A DNA stretch of 64,000 nucleotides from Prado023 sp963777855 (GTDB lineage: Bacteria > Actinomycetota > Actinomycetes > S36-B12 > CAIYMF01). The DNA lies in the NCBI GenBank assembly GCA_963777855.1, contig CAVZRW010000009.1, positions 186,001-250,000 of the forward strand, written 5' to 3'. Made by a program: the position numbers and the translations under genes. Below, in pieces: positions 16,882 to 25,476 of this stretch (positions within the stretch are counted from its first letter, which is position 1; every line of letters starts with the position of its first letter). A model generated the notes under the pieces. That model ran no database searches. It worked only from the letters and a program-made list of their open reading frames with translations, and was not told the origin of the DNA.

Positions 16882-17160
16882 ATGGATGTCGAAGAGGTGG
16901 AGCAGGTCGTCGAAGGACTCAACGAGCGGGGGTTCATCGCCTCGGTGTTCCGTCCCGGGCTGAACCGTGTGTGTGTGCGTGTGGTGCTGCCCGGCGGCTC
17001 GGAGGCGCTCTGGGACACCGACGGCGCCGCAGGCCTGGAGGCGCAGGTCATGGCCGACGGGATGCTCGTCGGCTTCGTGCCCACCATCGCGGGTTCGGCC
17101 TCGTTCAACGTGCAGCAGACGATCGACGCGATCGCCACCGCGCGCTACGTCGGCGGGTGA
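16882..17160 (+). CDS. YbjN/SseB-like small protein
   Basis: 92 aa beginning MDVEEVEQVVEGLNERGF and ending with SFNVQQTIDAIATARYVGG, an alpha-beta pattern like YbjN-domain (type III secretion chaperone-like) proteins common in actinomycetes. The frame is open far upstream, but only this ATG gives a family-like N-terminus. The stop overlaps the GTG of the UPF0104 gene by four bases, so the two are translationally coupled. Function unknown. Confidence 0.7.
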   Translation: MDVEEVEQVVEGLNERGFIASVFRPGLNRVCVRVVLPGGSEALWDTDGAAGLEAQVMADGMLVGFVPTIAGSASFNVQQTIDAIATARYVGG

Positions 17161-18356
17161 ACGACCCGACCCCGGGCGACCCGACCCCGGGCGACCCGAC
17201 CCCGGGCGACCCGACCCCGGGCGACCCGACCCCGGGCGACCCGACCCCGGGCGACCCGACCCCGGGCGACCCCGACGCCGCGGGCCATCCCGGCGTGCGG
17301 GCCGTCGACACCTCCGAGGTGGGGGAGGCCTTCGACCGCCGCCGCACGATCATCGGCGGCCTGATCACTGTCGCGACCCTGCTCATCGTCTTCGTCGGGA
17401 TCATCCCGAAGTTCGGCAGCTACGCCGACGCCTGGGCCGCGATCCAGCAGATGTCGGCCGCCTCCCTGCTGGCCCTGGGAGCCAGCGTGCTCGTCATGCT
17501 CGTGCTCTACGTGCTGCCCTACCAGGCGGCCATCCCGGGCCTGGCCTACCGGCCGGCCTTCATCATCCGCCAGACCTCGTTCATGATCAGCAACGCGATC
17601 CCGGCCGGGGGAGCGGTGGGCCTGGCCCTGCAGTACGCGATGCTCGGCAGCTACGGCGTGCCCGGCGCCGCGGCCACGGCCGGCATCGCCGTCACCAGCC
17701 TGTGGAGCCTGCTGATGACGCTCACGCTGCCCGTGTTCGGCGTGCTTGCCGCGCTGACCACCGGGCAGGTGCAGTCCCAGTGGGTCTGGGTGGCCGTCGC
17801 CGGGATCATCGCCACCGTCGTGTCGATCATCGCGCTCTGGTTGATCCTGCGCAGCGAGGAGTCCGCCCGGCGGGTGGGCGCATTCGGCCAGCGGCTGCTC
17901 GCCCCGGTGAACCGCCGCCGGGCCGACCCGCTGGATGCCACCGGCATGGTCCTGGACCTGCGCAACAGCACCAAGGACGTGCTGCTGGAGCACTGGCGCT
18001 GGGTGACAGTCTCCAACTACCTCGTCGTGCTGGCCCAGTTCGCGGTGCTCTGGTTCGCGATCCGGGGCGTGGTCGGCGACCAGCCCACCACGCTGACCAT
18101 GGCCGGCGCCTTCGCGGCGTTCGCGCTCTCCCGGATGGCCAGCATGATCCCCGTCACCCCCGGCGGGCTGGGCACAGTCGATGCCGCCCTGATCGCCCTG
18201 CTGGTCACGTTCGGCCTCTCGCAGACCGAGGCGGTGGCCTCCACGCTGGTCTGGCGCACCGCGTCGTTCATCCCGCAGGTGAGCCTCGGTGTGCTCACCT
18301 TCGTCTGGTGGCGGGTCGAGCAGGCGCGGGCCGCGCGGGCGACCGCGGGCGCCTGA
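17157..18356 (+). CDS. UPF0104 / lysylphosphatidylglycerol synthetase-like integral membrane protein
   Basis: 399 aa with about eight hydrophobic helices after residue 60. The family block ALSRMASMIPVTPGGLGTVDAALIALL near the C-terminus matches the flippase-like membrane domain of AglD/MprF/UPF0104 proteins, which may move or use lipid-linked substrates; no synthetase domain is present. The N-terminus is unusual: directly after the start come seven perfect DPTPG pentapeptides encoded by a 15-bp tandem repeat, giving a flexible acidic tail on the cytoplasmic side. The GTG start overlaps the preceding stop. No promoter was seen between the two genes. Confidence 0.85.
   Translation: MNDPTPGDPTPGDPTPGDPTPGDPTPGDPTPGDPTPGDPDAAGHPGVRAVDTSEVGEAFDRRRTIIGGLITVATLLIVFVGIIPKFGSYADAWAAIQQMSAASLLALGASVLVMLVLYVLPYQAAIPGLAYRPAFIIRQTSFMISNAIPAGGAVGLALQYAMLGSYGVPGAAATAGIAVTSLWSLLMTLTLPVFGVLAALTTGQVQSQWVWVAVAGIIATVVSIIALWLILRSEESARRVGAFGQRLLAPVNRRRADPLDATGMVLDLRNSTKDVLLEHWRWVTVSNYLVVLAQFAVLWFAIRGVVGDQPTTLTMAGAFAAFALSRMASMIPVTPGGLGTVDAALIALLVTFGLSQTEAVASTLVWRTASFIPQVSLGVLTFVWWRVEQARAARATAGA
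17163..17267. repeat. Seven tandem 15-bp repeats encoding DPTPG
   Basis: Seven exact units of GACCCGACCCCGGGC, in frame at the 5' end of the UPF0104 gene. Absence of spacers rules out a CRISPR array. Confidence 0.95.
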
Positions 18357-18402
18357 CCCGACAGGCCCGGGTCGGGCGCGCACGCCGGTAGGATTCGCTC
18401 TC

Positions 18403-20001
18403 GTGTTCGCATCCCTGTCCGACCGGCTGTCCGCGACCTTCAAGGGTCTGCGCGGCAAGGGCCGGCTGTCCGAGTCCGACATCAACGCCACGATCCGTGA
18501 GATCCGGGTGGCCCTGCTGGAGGCCGACGTCGCGCTGCCCGCGGTGAAGGTCTTCACCGATCGCGTGCGGGAGCGTGCCGTCGGTGCTGAGGTCTCCGGG
18601 GCGCTGAACCCCGCGCAGCAGGTCGTCAAGATCGTCCACGAGGAGCTCATCGAGCTGCTCGGCGGCCAGACCCGGCGGATGACCCTGGCCAAGACCCCGC
18701 CGACCGTCATCCTGCTCGCGGGCCTGCAGGGCGCGGGCAAGACCACCCTGGCCGGCAAGCTCGCCGTGCACCTGCGCGAGCAGGGCCACACCCCGATGCT
18801 CGTGGCCGCCGACCTCCAGCGCCCGAACGCCGTGACCCAGCTGGCCGTCGTCGGCGAGCGGGCCAACACGCCGGTGTTCGCCCCCGAGCCGGGCAACACC
18901 GGAGCCAATCCGCAGAGCACCTGGGGCGACCCGGTCGCCGTCGCGCGTGAGGGTGTCGAGGTCGCGAAGGCCGCGCAGCACGACGTGGTCATCGTCGACA
19001 CGGCCGGACGCCTGGCGATCGACCAGGCCCTGATGGAGCAGCTGCGCCAGGTCCGCGACGCGGTGCAGCCCGACGAGACCCTGCTGGTCGTCGACGCGAT
19101 GATCGGCCAGGACGCGGTCAACACCGCGGTGGCCTTCCACGAGGGCGTCGGGTTCGACGGCGTGGTGCTGACCAAGCTCGACGGCGACGCGCGCGGTGGC
19201 GCAGCCCTCTCGGTGGTCACGGTCACCGGCGTGCCGATCATGTTCGCCTCCACCGGCGAGAAGCTCAGCGACTTCGAGCTGTTCCACCCCGACCGGATGG
19301 CCTCGCGCATCCTGGACATGGGTGATGTGCTGACCCTCATCGAGCAGGCTGAGAAGGCGTTCGACGCCAAGGAAGCCGAGAAGATGGCCGGCAAGGTGAT
19401 GGCCGGCGAGGACTTCACCCTCGACGACTTCCTGAGCCAGATGCAGGCCCTGCGCAAGATGGGCAGCCTGGGCAAGCTGCTGGGCATGCTGCCCGGGATG
19501 GGCGAGATCCGTGAGCAGATCGACAACCTCGACGAGCGCGAGATCGACCGCGTGCAGGCCATCATCCAGTCGATGACCCCCGCGGAGCGGGCCGACCCGA
19601 AGATCCTCAACGGCTCGCGGCGCGCCCGCATCGCCCGCGGGTCGGGCGTGCAGGTCAGCGAGGTCAACGGCTTGATCGAGCGCTTCGGCGAGGCGCAGAA
19701 GATGATGCGCCAGATGCGTTCCGGCATGGGGATGCCGGGCATGCCCGGGATGCCGGGAGGCGGCGGGTCGAAGAAGGCCAAGGGCCGCGCCCAGCAGCAG
19801 CAGGTCAGGAAGAAGTCGCGCAGCGGCAACCCGGCCAAGCGGGCGATCGAGCAGTCCGCGCCGGCGGCGGCCCCGGGGCTGCCGGGTGCTCCCGGCGCCT
19901 TCGATCCGGCCGCCTTCGACCCGAGCATGCTCGACCCCGAGGCCCTGAAGAAGATGGGCGACCTGCCCCCGGCGTTCAAGGACCTGCTCGGCGGGCGCTG
20001 A
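18403..20001 (+). CDS. ffh: Signal recognition particle GTPase Ffh
   Basis: 532 aa. The N domain is ALLEADVALPAVK, G domain P-loop LAGLQGAGKTT near residue 105, DTAGRLAID and TKLDGDARGGAA. The M domain is rich in Met (LGMLPGMGEIREQ, RRARIARGSGVQVSEVNGLIERF, MMRQMRSGMGMPGMPGMPGG), which binds signal peptides and 4.5S RNA. The C-terminal tail is longer than usual, low-complexity Pro/Ala/Gly. The GTG start is nine nt after the -10 TAGGAT (18389-18394), so it is probably leaderless. It inserts nascent membrane proteins at the SecYEG translocon together with FtsY (not in the window). Confidence 0.97.
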   Translation: MFASLSDRLSATFKGLRGKGRLSESDINATIREIRVALLEADVALPAVKVFTDRVRERAVGAEVSGALNPAQQVVKIVHEELIELLGGQTRRMTLAKTPPTVILLAGLQGAGKTTLAGKLAVHLREQGHTPMLVAADLQRPNAVTQLAVVGERANTPVFAPEPGNTGANPQSTWGDPVAVAREGVEVAKAAQHDVVIVDTAGRLAIDQALMEQLRQVRDAVQPDETLLVVDAMIGQDAVNTAVAFHEGVGFDGVVLTKLDGDARGGAALSVVTVTGVPIMFASTGEKLSDFELFHPDRMASRILDMGDVLTLIEQAEKAFDAKEAEKMAGKVMAGEDFTLDDFLSQMQALRKMGSLGKLLGMLPGMGEIREQIDNLDEREIDRVQAIIQSMTPAERADPKILNGSRRARIARGSGVQVSEVNGLIERFGEAQKMMRQMRSGMGMPGMPGMPGGGGSKKAKGRAQQQQVRKKSRSGNPAKRAIEQSAPAAAPGLPGAPGAFDPAAFDPSMLDPEALKKMGDLPPAFKDLLGGR

Positions 20002-20119
20002 CCGTCGCCGTCGGTGACGGTGCCTCGGTCGGGGTTGGGCCCCGGGGCTCCAGGGAGTGCGACCTGGGCGGACTCGGACGTGCGACGCACGTGCGCGACC
20101 CTGGCGGGCCGAGCGTGCC

Positions 20120-21271
20120 TCAGTCGGTGGGCTGGCTCATGAGGGCCAGCAGCAGTTCCCAGCGCGCCTGGGGGTCGTCGAGGCGGTCCCCGAGCAGCTC
20201 GCGGGCCCGCTCGATGCGGTAGCTCACGGTCTGCGGGTGCACGTGCAGCTCGTGACCGACGTCGGCGCGGTTGCCCGCATGCAGCAGCCAGCTGCGAACC
20301 GTGGCCAGCAGGGGTGCGCGCCGGGCTGGGGGCAGCGCGTCGAACGGGGCCAGGACGTGGGCCCGCAGCGCGGCGCCGAGCGCCGGGTCCGCGCGCACCA
20401 CGAGGTCGGCCAGGTGGTCGCCGGCCAGGAGGGTGCCCGGGCTGGGCAGGTCCAGCAGCGCGCGGGCCAGGGCCTCGGAGCGTCCCGCGGCGGCCAGCGG
20501 GACCTCGAGCCCGACGGCAAGCGGCTGCGGGCTGCGACCCAGCCAGGCCCGCAGGGCAGGAGTCAGCGGTCCCGCCAGGAGGGCGACCGGGCCGCGCTCG
20601 GTGCGCCCGACCAGGCCCCCGGGGACGACGGCCGGCAGCTCGTCGCCGCGCGGCAGCAGCGCCAGCACCGATTCCGGAAGCGGCCAGTGCACCTCGGCGG
20701 CCAGCTGGGCGACGCGCTCCGAGCCCGACTCACCAGCCAGGATCCGCTCGACGAGGTCCGAGCGGCGTTGCTCGAGGCGCCCGGCATCGGCCACCTGGGC
20801 TTGCGCGTAGCCAGCGATCGAGGCTGCGGACAGCTCGTCGATGTAGGCGAAGACTGCCTCGGCCAGCTGGGCCACCTCGCGCGGCGACACGCCGGCCGCC
20901 ACCCCGGCCCGGCTCATCGACTGCCACGCCGCCCGGGCGCCGATCTGGTAGGCCGAGAGCAGGTCGGCCAGCCCGCGCCCGGAGCGGTACTCCCCGGCGC
21001 CGATCTGCTCGTAGACCGAGGCCGCGTCGCCGAGCGCCGGCTCGTCGGTGCCCATCAGGTCCACCAGCCGGCCGAGCGCGGTACCCACACCGCCTCGCAG
21101 CGTGGCGGCGATCACCGCGTTCTGGCCCGCGTACGCCGGCACCTCCCGGGTCACCACCTCGATGACGTGCTCGATGGCGCTGGGCAGCGCGCCGGCCAGC
21201 GGCTCGGCCACCCGCGCGGGGACCGCCGCCCACGGCCTGCGGGTGGCCGCGGCCTCGCGCGCGATGGTCAT
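20120..21271 (-). CDS. PucR/CdaR-type helix-turn-helix regulator
   Basis: 383 aa. The C-terminal HTH_30 domain is clear: LLHAGNRADVGHELHVHPQTVSYRIERARELLG, in which the VHPQTVSYRI helix is the recognition helix; the middle contains a GGDEF-like CdaR region. The N-terminal part (VIEVVTREVPAYAG, YRSGRGLADLLSAYQIGARAAW) matches regulators of unassigned function common in actinomycetes. The ATG at 21271 is preferred over an upstream frame extension. Its start codon is only 25 bp from the GTG of the divergent YcaQ-like gene, so the promoters overlap and both transcripts are probably leaderless. The effector is unknown. Confidence 0.85.
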   Translation of the reverse strand: MTIAREAAATRRPWAAVPARVAEPLAGALPSAIEHVIEVVTREVPAYAGQNAVIAATLRGGVGTALGRLVDLMGTDEPALGDAASVYEQIGAGEYRSGRGLADLLSAYQIGARAAWQSMSRAGVAAGVSPREVAQLAEAVFAYIDELSAASIAGYAQAQVADAGRLEQRRSDLVERILAGESGSERVAQLAAEVHWPLPESVLALLPRGDELPAVVPGGLVGRTERGPVALLAGPLTPALRAWLGRSPQPLAVGLEVPLAAAGRSEALARALLDLPSPGTLLAGDHLADLVVRADPALGAALRAHVLAPFDALPPARRAPLLATVRSWLLHAGNRADVGHELHVHPQTVSYRIERARELLGDRLDDPQARWELLLALMSQPTD

Positions 21272-21296
21272 GGGGCCATCGTGGCAGGATCGGCGG

Positions 21297-22518
21297 GTGC
21301 CGCGCGAACGCCTCAGCTCCCGGGAGGCTCGTCGCGTGGCGCTGGCCGCCCAGGGGTTCGCCCGGCCCCGGCCCGTCGCCCCGGTGGGCACCCGTCAGCT
21401 CGGCGAGGTGGTCCGGCGCTTGGGCGTGGTCCAGATCGACTCCGTGAACGTGCTCGCCCGGGCCCACTACCTGCCGGTGTTCTCCCGGTTGGGCGGGTAC
21501 GACCGGGCCCTGCTGGACGCCTGCTCGGGGCGCGCCCCGCGCTCGATGTTCGAGTACTGGGGCCACGAGGCCGCCCTGCTGCCGGTGGGCATGCACCGAC
21601 TCATGCGCTGGCGGATGGACCGCGTCCACGACGATGCCTGGGGTGGCATGGTCCGGGTGCAGCGCGAGCAGCCCGGGCTGGTCCGGGAGGTCGCCGCGGT
21701 GGTGCGTGCCCTGGGTCCGATGACTGCCACCGAGCTCGAGGAGGTCTTCGCCCACGTCGACCGGGGCCCCCGGGAGCACTGGGGCTGGAACTGGTCGGCG
21801 GTCAAGCGGGCGGTGGAGTACCTGTTCTGGGCCGGGGAGATCACCTCGGCCGGGCGCGACTCGGCCTTCCGCCGCCGGTACGCCGCCCCCGAGGCCGTGC
21901 TGCCGGGCGCGGTCCTCGCGGCGCCCACCCCGCAGCCGGCCGAGGCCCACCGGGAGCTCGTGGCCCACGCGGCCCGCGCCCTGGGCGTGGCCACCGTGGC
22001 GGACCTCGCCGACTACTTCCGGATGCCCACCGCCGAGACCCGAGCCGCCGTCGCAGACCTGCTCGGCTCGGGGAGCTGGTACCCGTGACGGTGCGAGGGC
22101 TGGCCGGCGGCCTACGCCCCGCCGCGGGCTGAGCGTGCCGCGCCGGGTCGCCGCCAGCGCCCTGCTGGCCCCGTTCGACCCGTTGGTCTGGTTCCGCCCG
22201 CGCACCCAGCGGCTGTTCGGGATGCGCTACCGGATCGAGATCTACGTGCCGGCTGCCCAGCGGGTGCACGGCTACTACGTGCTGCCCTTCCTGCACGACG
22301 AGCAGCTGGTGGCCCGACTGGACCTGAAGGCCGACCGCGCGACGGGCCGGCTGCTGGTGCGCTCGGCGCACCCGGAGGGGGAGGTCCCCGCCCCGGCGGT
22401 GCGCGCCCTGGCCCAGGAGCTGCGTGCCCTGGGGCAGTGGCTCGGGGTGCCCGACGTGCAGGTGGCACCGGTCGGTGCGCTCGCAGCGCCGCTGGCCGGC
22501 GAGGTGGCGGGCACCTGA
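21297..22518 (+). CDS. Winged-helix DNA-binding protein, YcaQ/HTH_42 family, frameshifted
   Basis: Recognisable as the YcaQ family of DNA glycosylases acting on interstrand crosslinks: GVVQIDSVNVLARAHYLPVFSRLG at the start, EYWGHEAALLP, then GPMTATELEEVF, WNWSAVKRAVEYLFWAGEI, and C-terminal LLAPFDPLVWFR, RIEIYVPAAQRVHGYYVLPF, VARLDLKADR. The final 127 residues are in a different frame. Around 22065 a missing G restores GELVPVTVRG, and a second shift near 22100 joins PRRVAASALLAPF. Read literally, the protein stops at 22088. The GTG at 21297 follows CAGGAT by 7 nt. The family excises crosslinked bases; this assignment is by family resemblance. Confidence 0.8.
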
Positions 22519-22551
22519 GCGGTGGCAGCCCGGCCCCCCGGGGGCGTGCCT

Positions 22552-22581
22552 TTGAGAATTCGGAGGCCGGGATGGCACAAT
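22552..22581 (+). promoter_or_regulatory. Promoter of the rpsP operon
   Basis: TTGAGA (22552-22557), an 18-nt spacer and CACAAT (22576-22581) resemble a housekeeping sigma promoter. It predicts a 5' leader of about 120 nt before the rpsP GTG. Confidence 0.55.
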
Positions 22582-22710
22582 GAACCGTCCCGTGACGTCC
22601 GTGGTCCCTCTCAACCATCGGTCGTCGCGTTCCATGCGGTCCTCGTCCGTGGGTAACCCCATGCTCGCGAGCCAGGATCCACACCAGCACTGAAAGAGAC
22701 ACGACACACA

Positions 22711-23199
22711 GTGGCCGTCAAGATCAAGCTCAAGCGCATCGGCAAGACGCGCAACCCGCAGTACCGCATCGTGATCGCGGACTCGCGCACCGCTCGCGGT
22801 GGCCGGTCGATCGAGGAGATCGGCATCTACCAGCCCCGCCAGGAGCCCAGCCTCATCCGCGTGGACTCCGAGCGCGCCCAGCACTGGCTGTCCGTCGGCG
22901 CCCAGCCGACCGAGCCCGTCCTGGCGATCCTGAAGGTGACCGGCGACTGGCAGAAGTTCAAGGGCCTGCCCGGCGCTGAGGGCACCCTGCGCGTCGCCGA
23001 GCCCAAGGCGGACAAGCAGCTGGCGTTCGAGGCGGCCGTGCGCTCGGCCGAGGAGGCCGGCAAGGCCCCCAAGGCCAAGGCGCCCAAGCCCCAGGTCGTG
23101 GTTGCTGCCCCGGTGGCGGAGCCCGCCGCCGAGGTCGTGGCCGAGGAGCCCGCCGCCGAGGCCGTCGAGGCCGCCGCCGAGGAGACCCCCTCGGCATGA
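22711..23199 (+). CDS. rpsP: 30S ribosomal protein S16
   Basis: The first 95 or so residues are standard S16 (AVKIKLKRIGKTRNPQYRIV, SIEEIGIYQP, GAQPTEPV). The protein is 162 aa, much longer than the usual 80-100, because of a C-terminal extension: a Lys/Ala/Pro stretch, then an acidic Ala/Val/Glu run (AAEVVAEEPAAEAVEAAAEE). The extension has the same composition as the tail on S2 at 34750. It has a GTG start with a weak AAAGAGA upstream. First gene of rpsP-khpA-rimM-trmD, whose overlapping stops and starts indicate one transcript. Confidence 0.97.
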   Translation: MAVKIKLKRIGKTRNPQYRIVIADSRTARGGRSIEEIGIYQPRQEPSLIRVDSERAQHWLSVGAQPTEPVLAILKVTGDWQKFKGLPGAEGTLRVAEPKADKQLAFEAAVRSAEEAGKAPKAKAPKPQVVVAAPVAEPAAEVVAEEPAAEAVEAAAEETPSA

Positions 23200-23465
23200 G
23201 CGCCGTCATCGAGGACTCGTTGGAGCACCTGGTCAAGGGCATCGTCGAGCACCCCGAGGACGTCACGGTCCGGGCCCGCTCGTCGCGTCGGGGCCCGAAC
23301 GACCGTGGGAACGGCTCGAGCTACCAGGTCCGGGTCCATCCCGAGGACATCGGCCGCGTGATCGGCCGTGGCGGGCGCACCGCCACGGCCATCCGCACGG
23401 TGGTCAGCGCGATCTCGGGCGGCCGCCCGGTGCGCGTGGACTTCCTGGATGCCGACGAGCGCTGA
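23196..23465 (+). CDS. khpA: KH-domain RNA-binding protein KhpA
   Basis: 89 aa. The KH motif GRVIGRGGRTATAIRTVVSAI carries the GxxG loop (GRGG), and LEHLVKGIVEHPEDVTV is the family N-terminus. KhpA binds RNA, often with KhpB (Jag), and affects cell division and translation. The ATG overlaps the rpsP stop by four bases. Confidence 0.93.
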   Translation: MSAVIEDSLEHLVKGIVEHPEDVTVRARSSRRGPNDRGNGSSYQVRVHPEDIGRVIGRGGRTATAIRTVVSAISGGRPVRVDFLDADER

Positions 23466-23983
23466 TGCGCGTGGTGGTCGGCCGCGTAGGCCGGGCCCAG
23501 GGCATCCGCGGTGAGCTGACCGTCGAGGTCCGCACGGACGCCCCCGAGGAGAGGTTCTCCCCGCGGGCGGTCCTGTTCCTGGACCCCCAGCCCGGGCGGC
23601 CCTCCGAGGTCACCGTCGCCGGGTACCGGTGGCAGAACGCCCGCTTCGTGCTGCGCCTTCTCGGTGTCGAGGACCGCACGGCTGCCGAGGCCCTGCGGGG
23701 GGCCCTGCTGCAGGCCGAGGTGGACGTCACCGAGGTCGCCGACGACGAGTACCACGACCTCGCCCTGGTCGGCCTGGCCGTGCGCGACGTCTCCGGGGCC
23801 GAGCTCGGCCGGGTCGGCGAGGTGCTGCACCTGCCCGCCCAGGACGTTCTGGCGGTCGCCCGCGACGGGGGTGGCGAGCTGCTCGTGCCGTTCGTCACGC
23901 AGATGGTGCCCGAGGTCGACCTCGAGGCGGGCTTCCTCGTCGTCGACCTGCCCGAGGGCCTCGAGGAGCTGGGGTCGGGCTGA
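23465..23983 (+). CDS. rimM: Ribosome maturation factor RimM
   Basis: 172 aa. RVVVGRVGRAQGIRGELTVEV is the signature N-terminus of the RimM barrel, and the PRC-barrel follows (DDEYHDLALVGLAV, GRVGEVLHLPAQDVLAV, VPFVTQMVPEVD). It assists 16S rRNA head assembly around S19. The ATG overlaps the khpA TGA, and its own stop overlaps the trmD ATG, the arrangement normal for this operon. Confidence 0.95.
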   Translation: MRVVVGRVGRAQGIRGELTVEVRTDAPEERFSPRAVLFLDPQPGRPSEVTVAGYRWQNARFVLRLLGVEDRTAAEALRGALLQAEVDVTEVADDEYHDLALVGLAVRDVSGAELGRVGEVLHLPAQDVLAVARDGGGELLVPFVTQMVPEVDLEAGFLVVDLPEGLEELGSG

Positions 23984-24705
23984 TGCGCATCGACGTCGTG
24001 TCGATCTTCGGCGAGTACCTCGAGCCGCTGCGGCTCTCTCTGGTGGGCCGGGCGATCTCCGAGGGCGTCCTGGATCTGGCCGTGCACGACCTACGGGCCT
24101 ACACCCACGACCGGCACCGCACCGTCGACGACTCCCCGTACGGCGGCGGGCCCGGCATGGTCATGAAGCCCGAGCCGTGGGGGGAGGCCCTGCGCGACGT
24201 GCTCGGCCAGGGCGACCCGGCGGCCCCGGTGCGGATCGTCGTGCCGACGCCCAGCGGTCGGCGCTTCGACCAGGCGACGGCGGTGGCGTGGGCCGGCGAG
24301 CCACGCCTGGTGTTCGCCTGCGGGCGCTACGAGGGGATCGACGCCCGGGTCTGGCCATGGGCCCGCACCCTGACCGCCGGTGGTGCGCCCGTGCAGGTCG
24401 ACGAGGTCTCGATCGGCGACTACGTGCTGGCCGGTGCCGAGGCGGCGGTGCTGGTGATGGTCGAGGCCGTCGCGCGGCTGATCCCCGGGGTGCTGGGCAA
24501 CGAGGCCAGCCACGCCGACGACTCGTTCGCCCCGGGCGGCATGGAGGACCTGCTCGAGGGACCCCTCTACACCCGACCGCCGGTCTGGGAGGGGATGGCC
24601 GTGCCCGCGGTGCTCACCTCCGGCGACCACGGCGCCGTCGCCCGGTGGCGGCGTGAGCAGGCGGAGGCGCGCACCGCGCAGATGCGGCCCGACCTGCGGC
24701 GCTGA
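23983..24705 (+). CDS. trmD: tRNA (guanine-37-N1)-methyltransferase TrmD
   Basis: 240 aa. MRIDVVSIFGEYLEPL starts it; YGGGPGMVMKPEP, CGRYEGIDARV and the deep trefoil knot SIGDYVLAGAEAAVLVMVEA bind S-adenosylmethionine. The catalytic Asp lies in ASHADDSF. It methylates G37 of tRNAs reading CUN, CCN and CGG codons and prevents frameshifting. The start overlaps the rimM stop. No terminator is obvious, but a separate promoter for rplS lies downstream. Confidence 0.96.
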   Translation: MRIDVVSIFGEYLEPLRLSLVGRAISEGVLDLAVHDLRAYTHDRHRTVDDSPYGGGPGMVMKPEPWGEALRDVLGQGDPAAPVRIVVPTPSGRRFDQATAVAWAGEPRLVFACGRYEGIDARVWPWARTLTAGGAPVQVDEVSIGDYVLAGAEAAVLVMVEAVARLIPGVLGNEASHADDSFAPGGMEDLLEGPLYTRPPVWEGMAVPAVLTSGDHGAVARWRREQAEARTAQMRPDLRR

Positions 24706-24779
24706 GGTCCCCGTGGGCAGGGAGGCCGGCCTGCGGGCGGCCCCTGTCCGCGCATTTCCCGGCGGGATGGCCGGTGTGG

Positions 24780-24785
24780 CAGAAT
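24780..24785 (+). promoter_or_regulatory. Possible -10 element of rplS
   Basis: CAGAAT lies about 110 nt before the rplS start, with a poor -35 (TTTCCC at 24755-24760, spacer 19). The 190-nt gap after trmD would hold a leader; ribosomal protein genes often have structured leaders, but I see no clear match. Confidence 0.3.
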
Positions 24786-24895
24786 TGGCGGGCCGGACGT
24801 CGCGCGCCGCCGCCACAGGGGAGGCGCGATCCGTACCCCGGCACCCATCCGACCCACATCCGCGGGCGACCTGTGGCTCCCGCCAGGAAGCGATC

Positions 24896-25246
24896 ATGAA
24901 CAAGCTCGACATCGTCGACGCCGCCTCGCTGCGCACCGACATCCCCGACTTCCGTCCCGGCGACACCGTGAAGGTCCACGTGAAGGTCGTCGAGGGCAAC
25001 CGCTCCCGCATCCAGGTCTTCCAGGGTGTCGTCATCCGCCGTCATGGCGGCGGCCTGCGCGAGACCTTCACGGTCCGCAAGGTCAGCTTCGGCACCGGCG
25101 TGGAGCGCACCTTCCCGCTGCACACCCCGATCATCGACAAGATCGAGGTCGTGACCCGCGGCGACGTGCGCCGGGCCAAGCTGTACTACCTGCGCGAGCT
25201 GCGCGGCAAGAAGGCGAAGATCCGCGAGAAGCGTGAGACCGCCTAG
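24896..25246 (+). CDS. rplS: 50S ribosomal protein L19
   Basis: 116 aa of normal size. FRPGDTVKVHVKVVEGNR, FQGVVIRRHGGGLRETFTVRK and KAKLYYLRELRGKKAKIREK-like end (RRAKLYYLRELRGKKAKI) are diagnostic. L19 sits at the 30S-50S interface. CCAGGAAG precedes the ATG. A strong hairpin follows the gene. Confidence 0.97.
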   Translation: MNKLDIVDAASLRTDIPDFRPGDTVKVHVKVVEGNRSRIQVFQGVVIRRHGGGLRETFTVRKVSFGTGVERTFPLHTPIIDKIEVVTRGDVRRAKLYYLRELRGKKAKIREKRETA

Positions 25247-25267
25247 GCTGCCCCGTGTGACTGCCGA

Positions 25268-25305
25268 CCAGGGCCCCCGCCGGATCATCCGGACGGGGGT
25301 CCTGG
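25268..25305 (+). terminator. Hairpin terminator after rplS
   Basis: CCAGGgCCCCCGcCGGAT pairs with ATCCGGaCGGGGGTCCTGG-like sequence ending at 25305, 22 nt after the rplS stop. Confidence 0.7.
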
Positions 25306-25476
25306 CCTGTGCGGTGGGGCCACCACTGGGGTGATGGGCGACGACCGGGAGCACTCCGGCGACGCGCGGATGCATCCGGGGGACCCGGGCGGGGGTAACG
25401 TGCCCGCGTCACGCATCATTGGCACGGTCGAGGCGGTCATCTGGCCCCCGGCTGTGCGCAGAACGGAAGGGACCCG

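Noticed and set aside
17163..17267. CRISPR-like array
   Set aside because: Contiguous 15-bp units without spacers, in frame within a gene.
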